Assembly (NCBI GenBank): GCA_963729875.1
Contig: CAVSPR010000002.1
Location: 372,001-436,000 of the forward strand
DNA: 64,000 nucleotides
DNA from: DATBSL01 sp963729875
GTDB lineage: Bacteria > Acidobacteriota > Vicinamibacteria > Fen-336
Reading direction: 5' to 3'
Each line of letters begins with the position of its first letter. The stretch's first letter is position 1. The notes beneath the pieces are model-generated. The model made no database searches. It worked only from the letters and a program-made list of their open reading frames with translations, and was not told the origin of the DNA. Shown here in pieces: positions 16,452-25,143 of this stretch. The translations under genes and the position numbers were made by a program.

Positions 16452-18671
16452 ATGCCGCGCGAAGCCGATCGTCCCGACGAGCCCGCCCTCCAGTCCTGGA
16501 AGGAGATTGCCGCCTACCTCAAGCGGGACATCCGCACCGTCATCCGCTGGGAGAAGTCCGAGGGCCTGCCCGTCCGCCGCCTGAGGCACCGGTTGCGCAG
16601 CAGCGTGTTCGCCTACCCCGCCGAGATCGAGGCCTGGAAGGCCCGCCGGGAGCTCCCGCCCGAAATGTCCCGCCCCTCGCCCTGGCACCGCGCCGCCGCG
16701 GCCGCGGGGCTCGTCGTGGCGGTGGTGCTCGCTCTCGGAACCGCCGGCGGCGGTGCCGTTCTCGCCCGCGAGGTCCCGGGCGCGCAGGGCCCCGGCATGG
16801 TGCTTCGAGAGCTCGGACGGCCGGAGCTCGAGGCCACACCCTTCGCCCAGCTCTCTCCCGACGGCCAGAGGGTCCTGTATGTGCGCCCGCCGGGCGCCGG
16901 GCGTCCGGCCGATCTCACGGCGCTGGATCTCTCCTCGGGGCGTGAGGAGACGGTGGTGGGCGGCTTCGGGGAAGGCGGCTTCAGCCTCTTCCGGTGGTCG
17001 CCGGACGGCACCCGGGTCATCTACACGCACCAGAGGAGGGAGCTCCGCGTGGTGGGCTCGGACGGAGCAGAGCCCCGATCCCTGTGGACCTCTCCCGACC
17101 CAGGCGTGGTCGTGAAGCCGCTGGACTGGGCACGCGACGGCCGCTTCATCCTCGCCGCCCTCGTCGACGAAACGGCGAGGACCACCCGCCTCGTCCTCGT
17201 CCCGGCCGAAGGCGGCGAGCCCCGCGTCGTCGTCTCCGGGAACCGCGGTGAGCTCGAGGACTGGGCCCGCCTGTCTCCCGACGGCCGGTTCGTCGCCGGG
17301 CTGCGCAGCGAGGGGGGCATGAGCCACGTCTGCGTGTGGGCGAGCGACGGCGAGCAGGAGACCCCCGTGACGGAGCCGGGCGCGAGGGTGTCCCCCGGCT
17401 TCTGGTCACCCGACGGGGCTTACCTGGTCTTCACCAGCGACCGCATGCAGACGCAGGACCTCTGGGCGGTCCCGATGCGCGACGGCCGGCCCCGGGGCAC
17501 ACCGCTCCGGGTCAAGCAGGACCTGGGCCGGAGCGCGGTGCTCACCGGCTTCACGGCCGCCGGCCAGCTCACGATGATCGTCACCGGCGAAGGGACGCCC
17601 GTCGATCTCTTCGTACTGGACGTCGACCGATCGACCGGCGAGGCGCGAGGCGAGCCCGCGGCGTACGCGAAATACCCGACGGATCACTTCTGTCCCCGGT
17701 GGTCGCCCGACGGATCGCGCCTCGCCTACACGTCGCGCAAGGGACAGGTGCGGAAGCCCGGCATCTTCGTCGGCTCGCTCGACGGGAAGAGCGAGGAAGA
17801 GATCCCCGTGAACGGTTACTACGCCGCGAACGTCGAGTGGTCCCCCGACGGCACCGCGGTCCTCTTCCCGGGCTTCGTCCCCCCGGACGGGCAGGCCGGT
17901 ATCTTCCGCGTATCGCTGGACACCCGCCGGATCACGCCGCTCCACCTGGGCGAGCGGCTGGGACGCGAGCACCAGGGTGCGTTCGTCAACCTCCAGTGGT
18001 TGCCCGTGGCCCGAAAGCTCATGTTCGGAAGACTGGCGGGCGCCGACAAGGTCGAGATCTACAACCTGGAGCCCGACGGCCGGCAGGTCGAGCACGTGGC
18101 CGACGTGCCGACCTCCTACTGGACGTGGCCCTCCCCCGACGGCCGGCGCGTCGCCTACCGCCAGGGGCAGGACCTCAGGCTCCTGACGCTCGCGGACGGG
18201 ACGACCGCGACGCTCGCCACGTTCCCCGAGGGCAGCCAGGTGAGCGGTCCGGCGTGGTCGCCCGACGCTCGCGGGATCGCGTTCTCCGATACGCGCCGGC
18301 TGCAGGTCCTCTCCCCGGTCGACGGTGCCCCCAGGACTCTCGTCGAGGCGCCCGCGGGTACCGCGCTCGGGGGAACGGCCTGGTGGAGCGGCATCGCCTG
18401 GTCGCCCGACGGTCGCCTGGTCGGCTACCTGCAACGCGAGGTGCCGGCGAGGCCTGGATCCCGGTCCGAGCTCTGGGTGGTACCGGTGTCCGGAGGCGCC
18501 CCACGAAGGGCGGCCGTGGCGCCCGCCAGCCACCCGCTCTTGAGCGACGTGACCTGGCACCCGGGCGGCACGAAGATCTTCGCCACCGGGGGCGCGGGCG
18601 AAGGCCAGGTCAAGGCCTCCTACCAGCACTGGGTGATGGAGGGTTTCCTGCCCACGGTGTCCCCGCGGTAG
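16452..18671 (+). CDS. Membrane-tethered HTH regulator with PD40 beta-propeller sensor
   Basis: A 739-residue protein joining a DNA-binding head to a propeller. Residues about 13-60 are a MerR/excisionase-like helix-turn-helix (SWKEIAAYLKRDIRTVIRWEK, then a wing near VFAYPAEIEAWK). One transmembrane helix follows (AAAAAGLVVAVVLALGTAGGG, about 80-102). The rest is a six- or more-bladed PD40/TolB propeller with SPDG turns at regular spacing (LSPDGQ, WSPDGT, LSPDGR, WSPDGA, WSPDGS, WSPDGT). The HTH would be cytoplasmic and the propeller periplasmic, so this looks like a one-component sensor working through the membrane. Target genes are unknown. Start ATG 16452 has GGGAGG. Confidence 0.85.
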   Translation: MPREADRPDEPALQSWKEIAAYLKRDIRTVIRWEKSEGLPVRRLRHRLRSSVFAYPAEIEAWKARRELPPEMSRPSPWHRAAAAAGLVVAVVLALGTAGGGAVLAREVPGAQGPGMVLRELGRPELEATPFAQLSPDGQRVLYVRPPGAGRPADLTALDLSSGREETVVGGFGEGGFSLFRWSPDGTRVIYTHQRRELRVVGSDGAEPRSLWTSPDPGVVVKPLDWARDGRFILAALVDETARTTRLVLVPAEGGEPRVVVSGNRGELEDWARLSPDGRFVAGLRSEGGMSHVCVWASDGEQETPVTEPGARVSPGFWSPDGAYLVFTSDRMQTQDLWAVPMRDGRPRGTPLRVKQDLGRSAVLTGFTAAGQLTMIVTGEGTPVDLFVLDVDRSTGEARGEPAAYAKYPTDHFCPRWSPDGSRLAYTSRKGQVRKPGIFVGSLDGKSEEEIPVNGYYAANVEWSPDGTAVLFPGFVPPDGQAGIFRVSLDTRRITPLHLGERLGREHQGAFVNLQWLPVARKLMFGRLAGADKVEIYNLEPDGRQVEHVADVPTSYWTWPSPDGRRVAYRQGQDLRLLTLADGTTATLATFPEGSQVSGPAWSPDARGIAFSDTRRLQVLSPVDGAPRTLVEAPAGTALGGTAWWSGIAWSPDGRLVGYLQREVPARPGSRSELWVVPVSGGAPRRAAVAPASHPLLSDVTWHPGGTKIFATGGAGEGQVKASYQHWVMEGFLPTVSPR

Positions 18672-18691
18672 CATGGCCGCGGAGGCGATCC

Positions 18692-18907
18692 ATGGCAGAG
18701 AGCGTCTACAAGGTCATCGAACTCGTGGGGACCAGCACGGAATCCTGGGAGAAGGCGGCGGCGGCGGCCGTCAACCTGGCCGGGAAGAGCCTGCGCGACC
18801 TGCGCGTCGCCGAGGTCGTGAGCCTCGACATGAACCTCGAGAACGGCAAGGTCAAGGCCTACCGGGCCAAGGTGAAGGTGTCGTTCAAGTACCAGGGCGG
18901 CAAGTAG
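18692..18907 (+). CDS. Dodecin
   Basis: A 71-residue protein spanning the whole dodecin family: MAESVYKVIELVGTS at the start, SWEKAAAAAVNLAGKSLRDLRVAEVV, and an ending of KVKAYRAKVKVSFKYQG. Dodecins assemble into hollow dodecamers that bind flavins (riboflavin, FMN, FAD) or CoA between two-fold-related subunits and serve as flavin storage and protection. The flavin-stacking Trp is present in SWEKA. It lies 20 bp after the propeller regulator and 22 bp before the decarboxylase gene on the same strand. Confidence 0.93.
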   Translation: MAESVYKVIELVGTSTESWEKAAAAAVNLAGKSLRDLRVAEVVSLDMNLENGKVKAYRAKVKVSFKYQGGK

Positions 18908-18929
18908 GTCGGGGGCGCGCCTCCAGCCC

Positions 18930-20378
18930 TTGCTCCACCCGGTCTTTTCGGACATCGAGCAGGACGCCGAGGCCTCCGTCGCCGAGGCGTTCGCGCGGAT
19001 CGCGCTCGAGTACTTCGCCTCGACCCGCGCGGGCGACGGGCGGGTCTCGACGGCGCACGGCCCGGACGAGCTGGCGCGCCGCTTCGACGAGCCCCTCCCG
19101 CGGTCGGGCCGGCCGATCGCGGAAGTGCTCGAGAGGCTGCGCCGGGACGTGATCCCCGACTCGAACCACCTCTGCCACCCGCGCTCGATGGGGCACCAGG
19201 TCTCGGCGCCCCTGCCGTCCGCGGTCTGGACGGAGTCGCTCGTCGCCGCGCTCAACCAGTCGGGCGCGGTCTGGGAGATGTCGCCGGTCGGCACTCTCCT
19301 GGAGACGCGGGTCGTCCGCTGGATGTGCGACCTCGCCGGCCTCGGCCCGGAGGCGGGTGGCACGTTCACCTCGGGCGGCACCGAGGCCACCTTCGCCGCG
19401 CTGCTCGCCGCGCGCGCGGCCGTGCTCCCGGACGCCTGGACGCGGGGCGTCGGCGCCCGGCCCCCGGTCGTCCTGCACGGCGAGCACGCGCACTACGCGG
19501 TGGCGAGGGCGGTGGGCGAGCTGGGCCTCGGCACCGACAACGCCGTGGCGGTCCCGTCGCGCGGCTTCCGGATGGACGTGGCCGGGCTCGAGGCCGAGCT
19601 CGCCCGGCAGCGCGCCCGGGGGCGGCCGATCATGGCGGTGGTCGCGACGGCGGGCTCGACCGCGACCGGCTCGTTCGACGACCTCGACGCGATCGGGCGG
19701 TTGTGCGAGCAGCACGCGGTGTGGCTCCACGTGGACGGCGCCCACGGTGCCTCCGCGCTTCTCTCGGAGACCCACCGCGGCCGGCTGCGCGGGATCGAGC
19801 GCGCCCGCTCGATCGCCTGGGATCCCCACAAGATGATGCTGATGCCGCTCTCGGCCAGCGTGGTGCTCGTCCGCGACGAGCGCGACCTCGAGGCCGGATT
19901 CAGCCAGCGGGCTCCCTACCTCTTCCACGCGCGCGAGGCGGCGCGGGGCTGGGACCAGGGAGTGCGCAGCTTCCAGTGCTCGCGACGGCTGGACGCGGTC
20001 AAGGTCTGGGTCGCCCTGCAGCGCTACGGGGCGGAGGGTCTCGGCGCTGTGTACGACCGGCTGTGCGCGACCGCTCGGGCATTCCACAGCGCGGTCGTCG
20101 CCCGGGCCGACTTCGAAGCGCTCCACGAGCCGGAGTCGAACATCCTGTGCTTCCGCTACGTCGGCGACCGCCCGCTCGAAGGCGACCGGCTGGACCGCCT
20201 CAACCTCAGGTTGCGCGAGGAGTACAACCGCTCGGGCGACGGCTGGATCACGACGACGCTGCTCGCCGGCCAGCGCGTCCTGCGCGTGGCGATCATGAAC
20301 CCGCGCACGACCGAGGCCGACGTCGCGCGCGTCCTGCAAGGGCTGGCCGAGAAGGCGGCGAGCCTCTCCGCCGCCTGA
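18930..20378 (+). CDS. PLP-dependent group II amino acid decarboxylase
   Basis: A 482-residue fold-type I PLP enzyme of the aromatic-L-amino-acid/glutamate/diaminobutyrate decarboxylase family. Visible landmarks: HPRSMGHQ near residue 80, TSGGTEATFAALLAAR (phosphate-binding loop), HYAVARA with the PLP-stacking His, VDGAHGAS with the pyridine-binding Asp, and WDPHKMM with the Schiff-base Lys near residue 307. The C-terminal small domain is complete. The substrate could be aspartate, glutamate, diaminobutyrate or an aromatic amino acid; the sequence does not decide it by eye. The start is uncertain: TTG 18930 is the only near-N-terminal start codon seen, and the frame is open further upstream through the dodecin gene. 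Confidence 0.82.
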   Translation: MLHPVFSDIEQDAEASVAEAFARIALEYFASTRAGDGRVSTAHGPDELARRFDEPLPRSGRPIAEVLERLRRDVIPDSNHLCHPRSMGHQVSAPLPSAVWTESLVAALNQSGAVWEMSPVGTLLETRVVRWMCDLAGLGPEAGGTFTSGGTEATFAALLAARAAVLPDAWTRGVGARPPVVLHGEHAHYAVARAVGELGLGTDNAVAVPSRGFRMDVAGLEAELARQRARGRPIMAVVATAGSTATGSFDDLDAIGRLCEQHAVWLHVDGAHGASALLSETHRGRLRGIERARSIAWDPHKMMLMPLSASVVLVRDERDLEAGFSQRAPYLFHAREAARGWDQGVRSFQCSRRLDAVKVWVALQRYGAEGLGAVYDRLCATARAFHSAVVARADFEALHEPESNILCFRYVGDRPLEGDRLDRLNLRLREEYNRSGDGWITTTLLAGQRVLRVAIMNPRTTEADVARVLQGLAEKAASLSAA

Positions 20379-20415
20379 CGCCCGCGCGGGCGGCGGAGTG
20401 CGGTATCGTCCCGGC

Positions 20416-21375
20416 ATGATCCCCGCTCGCGGCGTCTCGTCCCTGCTTCGGGTCGGGCTGGCCGGGCTCGTCCTCGGCGGCGCCTTTGCCGCTTCGACCG
20501 GTCGATCGGCGTCGGCGCCACCGGACGACCGGTTCCCGCCGGAGCTCGTGGACTGGGTGCCCGACGGGCGCAACCCACTCTTCGAGGGAACGGGGAAGGA
20601 CACCTGGGACCGCGAGATCCGCGAGCGCGGGTTCATCCTGCGCGAGGACGACGGCTGGAAGCTCTGGTACACGGGCTACGACTCGAGGAAGAGCGAGACG
20701 AAGTCGCTCGGCCTCGCCACCTCGCCCGACGGGATCCGCTGGACGCGACACCCGAAGAACCCTGTCTTCGACGGCGCCTGGACCGAGGACGTGTTCGTCG
20801 TGAAGCAGGACGGCGTGTACCACATGTTCGCGGAGGGCGTGAACGACGTCGCGCACCGGCTGATCTCCCGCGACGGCGTGCGCTGGGAGGACCTGGGGCG
20901 CCTCGACGTCCGCTCCCGCTCGGGCGCGCCGCTCTCCCCGGGGCCCTACGGGACGCCCTCGGTCTGGATCGAGGGCGGCACCTGGCATCTCTTCTACGAG
21001 CGCGAGGACAAGGGCGTGTGGCTCGCCACGTCGAAGGACCTGCGGGTGTGGACCAACGTCCACGACGAGCCGGTCCTGGGGCTCGGGCCAGACGCCTACG
21101 ACCGCTACGCCGTCGCGCTCAACCAGGTCGTCCGCCATCGCGGCCGCTACTACGGCGTCTACCACGCGAACGCCGACCCGAAGTGGAAGGGGCCGTGGAC
21201 GACCTGCCTCGCGGTGTCGGACGACCTCCGGCGCTGGGAGAAGTACCCGGGCAACCCCGTGATCCGCAGCGACGACTCGAGCGGGGTCCTGGTTGACGAC
21301 GGCCTTCGCCTGCGGCTCTTCACCATGCACCCGGCGGTGCGGCTCTGGGCGCCGCGGGGAGCTGTCGTAAACTAG
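20416..21375 (+). CDS. Exported five-bladed beta-propeller, glycosidase-like
   Basis: A 319-residue protein with a signal peptide (RVGLAGLVLGGAFAAS, about residues 12-27). The mature part is a propeller of the GH43/GH32/GH130-like superfamily: repeating LWYTGYDS, LATSPDGIRWTRHPKNPVFDG, GVYHMFAEG, GTWHLFYERED, LATSKDLRVWT and YYGVYHANAD units, each with Trp or Tyr followed by charged residues. TSPDGIRWTRHPKNPVF is typical of bacterial glycosidase-like proteins of unknown specificity. The catalytic acids cannot be assigned by eye. A TATCGT hexamer ends 6 nt before ATG 20416. The SDR gene starts 4 bp after its stop, so the two are likely translated from one transcript. Confidence 0.75.
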   Translation: MIPARGVSSLLRVGLAGLVLGGAFAASTGRSASAPPDDRFPPELVDWVPDGRNPLFEGTGKDTWDREIRERGFILREDDGWKLWYTGYDSRKSETKSLGLATSPDGIRWTRHPKNPVFDGAWTEDVFVVKQDGVYHMFAEGVNDVAHRLISRDGVRWEDLGRLDVRSRSGAPLSPGPYGTPSVWIEGGTWHLFYEREDKGVWLATSKDLRVWTNVHDEPVLGLGPDAYDRYAVALNQVVRHRGRYYGVYHANADPKWKGPWTTCLAVSDDLRRWEKYPGNPVIRSDDSSGVLVDDGLRLRLFTMHPAVRLWAPRGAVVN

Positions 21376-21379
21376 CCGG

Positions 21380-22979
21380 ATGGCTGAAGACCGGGGATGG
21401 CCCACGGGGGCCGTGGACCGTCCCGCGCCGACGCGGCTCGGTAGCGGGCCGGGGCCGGAGGAGCTGCGCCGGGCCCGCGAGGTGCTCGAGGCGGTGGCCG
21501 GCGACCGCTCGCTGCTGGCGCAGCTGCCGGGAGAGGAGCGAAAGCGCCTCCTGGTGGCGGCCGGTCGGGCCGTCCACCCCGAGACGGAGCAGAAGCGGCG
21601 CCTGGTGAAGGCGCTGCGAAAGGGCAAGCGGCGCCGCGACGAGGCGCACGACCGGGCCCTCGTCGGCCACACGGGGATCCGCGCCGCGCGCGAGGCAGCC
21701 GCCTTCGTCCCGCCGCCCCGGCTCCTCCCCGCCTCCGCCCCGCCGGCCGAAGGCGTCCGCGAGGTCCGCAAGCCGCGGACCTGCTACGTCTGCAAGGCCG
21801 AGTACCGCCGGCTGCACGCGTTCTACGACGCGCTGTGCCCCGCCTGCGGGGACCTCAACTACGAGAAGCGCTTCCAGACGGCCGACCTCCGCGGGCGCGT
21901 GGCCCTCGTCACCGGGGCCCGGGTCAAGATCGGCTACCAGGCGGCGCTCGTCCTGCTGCGCGCCGGCGCGACCGTGGTCGCCACGACGCGCTTCCCGCGC
22001 GACGCCGCCCGCCGCTACGCGGCCGAGCCGGACTTCGCCGACTGGGGCGGCCGCCTGCGGATCCACGGCCTCGACCTGCGCCACTCGCCGAGCGTCGAGA
22101 TCCTCTGCAGCCTGCTGGGCCGGGAGCTGGAGCGCCTCGACCTCCTGGTCAACAACGCGTGCCAGACGGTGCGCCGGCCCCCGGGCTTCTACGAGCACCT
22201 GCTCGCCTTCGAGGAGCTCCCGGCCGAATCGCTGCCGGCGGAGGCGCGGCCGCTGCTGGCGGCCCACCACGAGAGCGTGCGGCTCCTCGAGGCCGCAGGC
22301 TCGGGGGTGGAGGCCCCGGCCGAGGGCCTCGGCGGGCTCGTGGCCTGGCGGGGCGGGGGGGCGGGCCTCGGGCTGCGGCACTCGGCCCGTCTGTCGCAGG
22401 TGCGCTTCGGCTTCGACGAGGGCGCGCGGCGGGAGGACCTCTTCCCGGACGGGGCGCTCGACGCCGACCTCCAGCAGGTCGACCTGCGGGCGGTGAACTC
22501 CTGGCGACTCACCCTCGCCGAGGTGGCGACGTCCGAGATGATCGAGGTCCAGCTCGTCAACGCGGTGGCGCCCTTCATCCTCTGCGCCCGCCTGAAGCCG
22601 CTGATGCTCCGGGCCCCCGGAGCGCGACCAGCACGTCGTCAACGTCTCGGCGATGGAGGGTGTCTTCTCGCGGGGCACGAAGACCGACCGCCACCCGCAC
22701 ACGAACATGGCGAAGGCGGCCCTCAACATGCTGACCCTCACGTCGGCCCGGGACTACGTGCGCGACGGGATCCACATGAACGCCGTGGACACCGGATGGA
22801 TCACCGACGAGGACCCGTTCGCCCACGCGACCCGCAAGCGGGAGGAGCTCGGCTTCCAGCCCCCGCTCGACGTCGTCGACGGGGCGGCCCGGGTCCTCGA
22901 CCCGTTCCTCTCCGGCCTCAACACGGGCGAGCACGCGCACGGGAAGTTCTTCAAGGACTACGAGCCGTCGAGCTGGTGA
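21380..22979 (+). CDS. Atypical short-chain dehydrogenase with Cys4 zinc-ribbon-like N-terminal region, one frameshift
   Basis: If one base is removed from the C5 run at 22614-22618, this is a 532-residue protein. Residues 1-130 are charged and helical; residues 135-156 hold CYVC and CPAC, a probable zinc ribbon; a Rossmann SDR domain follows with VTGARVKIGYQAA, RLDLLVNNACQ and VNVSAMEG. At the usual YxxxK position the sequence reads TNMAK, so the catalytic Tyr is replaced while Lys remains, and the phylogenetically frequent TGxxxGIG is TGARVKIG. The family therefore may not be a classic oxidoreductase. The second part continues from about 22620 in the next frame (ATG 22653 lies inside it) to 22979. 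The shift in a homopolymer suggests an assembly error but real loss of function is possible. Confidence 0.72.
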
Positions 22980-23023
22980 ACGGCGACGTGCGGCTCGCCG
23001 GAGTGGCGCGCTAGACTCGGGTC

Positions 23024-23500
23024 GTGCTGGACCCGGGCTTCGTCGCCGACTGCCCCTACGCGCCCGAGGCCATCCTCTTCGACGAGATCCTGGAGACGGA
23101 CGCCGGGGCCGGCCTCGTCGTCGCGCGCATGCCCACCCACGCGCAGCTGCCCTTCACGGCTTCGCAGCGCGCGCACCCGCAGCGCCACCCGCCGCACGTG
23201 TCGGGGGCGGTCATGGTCCACGTGACCGGCATGCTGGGCTTCGCCCACGCGTACTTCGTCCTCGGCCTGCGCCACGCGGACGGCTGGATCGGCTACGGCA
23301 CGCACATCGCGAGCGCCCGCTACGGCCGCCTCGCCACGATCGGGCCGCCGCTGCGCCTGGAGTGCCGGGCCACGCAGGTGCGCCGGATCCGCGGCTCGAT
23401 CTACGTGCGGTACGCCTTCCGGTTCGAGCAGGAGGGCAAGGTCGTGTACGAGAGCGAGCAGGGCGCAGTGTGGCACCGCGCGGTGCCGCGTCCTACGTGA
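23024..23500 (+). CDS. Conserved hypothetical, possible hotdog-fold protein
   Basis: A 158-residue protein starting at GTG 23024, with TAGACT ending 6 nt upstream. There is no signal peptide or membrane segment. The pattern of an N-terminal strand (FVADCPYAPEAILFDEIL), HPPHVSGAVMVHVTGMLGFAHAYF forming a central helix, and three or four following strands (GYGTHIASARYGRL, LRLECRATQVRRI, SIYVRYAFRFEQEGKVVYES) fits a hotdog thioesterase/dehydratase fold. That is inferred from strand order, not from a recognised motif. It follows the SDR gene by 44 bp and its last 8 bp overlap the convergent glycosyltransferase gene. Confidence 0.55.
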   Translation: MLDPGFVADCPYAPEAILFDEILETDAGAGLVVARMPTHAQLPFTASQRAHPQRHPPHVSGAVMVHVTGMLGFAHAYFVLGLRHADGWIGYGTHIASARYGRLATIGPPLRLECRATQVRRIRGSIYVRYAFRFEQEGKVVYESEQGAVWHRAVPRPT

Positions 23501-25018
23501 CGGCCGCGGGTGGCCCCTCCGTCTCGCCCGAGAGGCGGCGCTCCCGATCGTCCGAGTGCTGCCGGGTATCACTCAGGATGAAGTCGACGTCGGGCGTGGT
23601 CTCCGCCTCGACGAAGATCTGATACGAGAAGAGGGTCCGGCTGAGGCGGATGAGGGCGGCGTTCAGGCGCACCGCCACTCCCCCGACGACCGGGCCGAAG
23701 GCCTTCGGGAACGGCGCCGGCACGCCCCGCACCCGGCGGACGCGGAAGCCGACGTCGTCCAGCGCCTGCAGGAGAGTGCGGAAGGTGTACAGGCGCGTGT
23801 GCGTCAGGTCGAGGATGCCCGCCCGGCCGTAGTTGAACTGCCCCAGCAGCAGCATGATCCGCTGGATGAAGAACCCGATGTTGGGCGTCGACAGGATCAC
23901 CGTACGCGGACGGAAGTCGAGCTGCGCCCGCAGCCGCTCGAGGAACTGCTCGGGCGCCCTCAGGTGCTCCAGCACGTCGAGGACGAGCAGGTAGTCGTAC
24001 TCCGCGGCCGGGAAACGCAGCTCCTCGTCGAGGTCCTGCACGTAGACGGTGACACCCTCGGGTGCCTCCGGCGGCGGGATCACGTCGACCACGGCCGTCT
24101 CGCAGCCCTTGCGTACGAGCTCACGCGCCATCCCGCCCGGCCCCGCCCCGATGTCGAGCACTTTGGCACCGCCAGGGACGGCATCGAGCGCGTAGGTGTG
24201 GCTGGACGAATAGCCCAGCTTCAGATCGTAGGGCGACTCGGCGTTGGTGTCGTACCGTCGCTGGTACAGGATTCCCCAGCGGTGCAGCACGTTGGCCCAT
24301 GTGGCCCGAAGGACGTTGACCGCGTACTTCAGGCCGTTCACGCGTGAGATCTCGCCCCCGTAGTAGGTCGGGATCGGCCGCTCGACGACGCGGGCGCCGG
24401 CATTCGCCAGCTGGATGATGATCTCGGTGTCGAAGTGGAAGTCGTTGGAGTTGAGCCGGAACGGAATCGCCTTCAGCGCTGGACCGAGTAGATGCGGTAG
24501 CCGCTGTGGAACTCCGACAGCTCCGTGCGGAGCATCAGGTTCTGCAGCGTCGTCAGGATCCGGTTGCCGACGAACTTGTAGAGCGGCATGCCGCCCTTGA
24601 GCGCGCCGAGCCTGTCCATCATCCGGCTGCCGAACACGGCGTCGGCCCGGCCGTCGCGCAGCGGCTCGAGCAGGTGCGGCAGCCTTTCCGGCGCGTACTG
24701 CCCGTCGCCGTGCACCAGGGCGACGAAGTCGAAGCCCTCCTTGATCGCGAACGAGTAGCCCACCTTCTGGTTGCCGCCGTAGCCCTGGTTGTACTGGTTG
24801 CGCAGGACCGTCATGCGCGTCTCGGGATGGGCCCGGCGGTACTCGGTTCCGATCTCGAAGGTGCGGTCGACGGAGGCGTCGTCGACCACGAGGACGTGGC
24901 AGTCGTATTCCTCGAACACCGACGGCGGGATGCGCTCGAGCACACCCTTCAGCGTCGTGTTCGCCTGGTAGGCGACGATGAAGACGAGCAGCCGCTGGCG
25001 GGGCCTCGGCGAGTCCAT
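23493..25018 (-). CDS. GT2 glycosyltransferase fused to SAM methyltransferase, one frameshift
   Basis: A family 2 glycosyltransferase (VFIVAYQANTTLKGVLERI, VLVVDDASVDRTFEIG, VHGDGQYAPERLPHLL, SRMMDRLGALKGGMPLYK) runs from ATG 25018 to about 24484, where the frame stops after RIYSV. The continuation ALKAIPFRLNSNDFHFDTEI is in the next frame, so one base, probably a C beside 24481-24482, is missing. Restored length is 508 residues. The C-terminal half is a class I methyltransferase (VLDIGAGPGGMARELV, VLDVLEHLRAP). GT2 parts of this type make polyprenyl-phosphate sugars. Two GT-C membrane proteins follow on the other strand, consistent with such lipid-linked donors. The fusion looks intact apart from the indel. 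Confidence 0.8.
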
Positions 25019-25143
25019 GGGAGTTCCCGGCGCGGATGAGATCACGGAGAGACGCCTCCTGTCTAACCGGCCCGGCGCCTTCGCTCTGCTTGACGGCCGA
25101 GCCGAGGGCGGCGTAACGTCTGCATCTTCCCGGGGGTCTCCGA

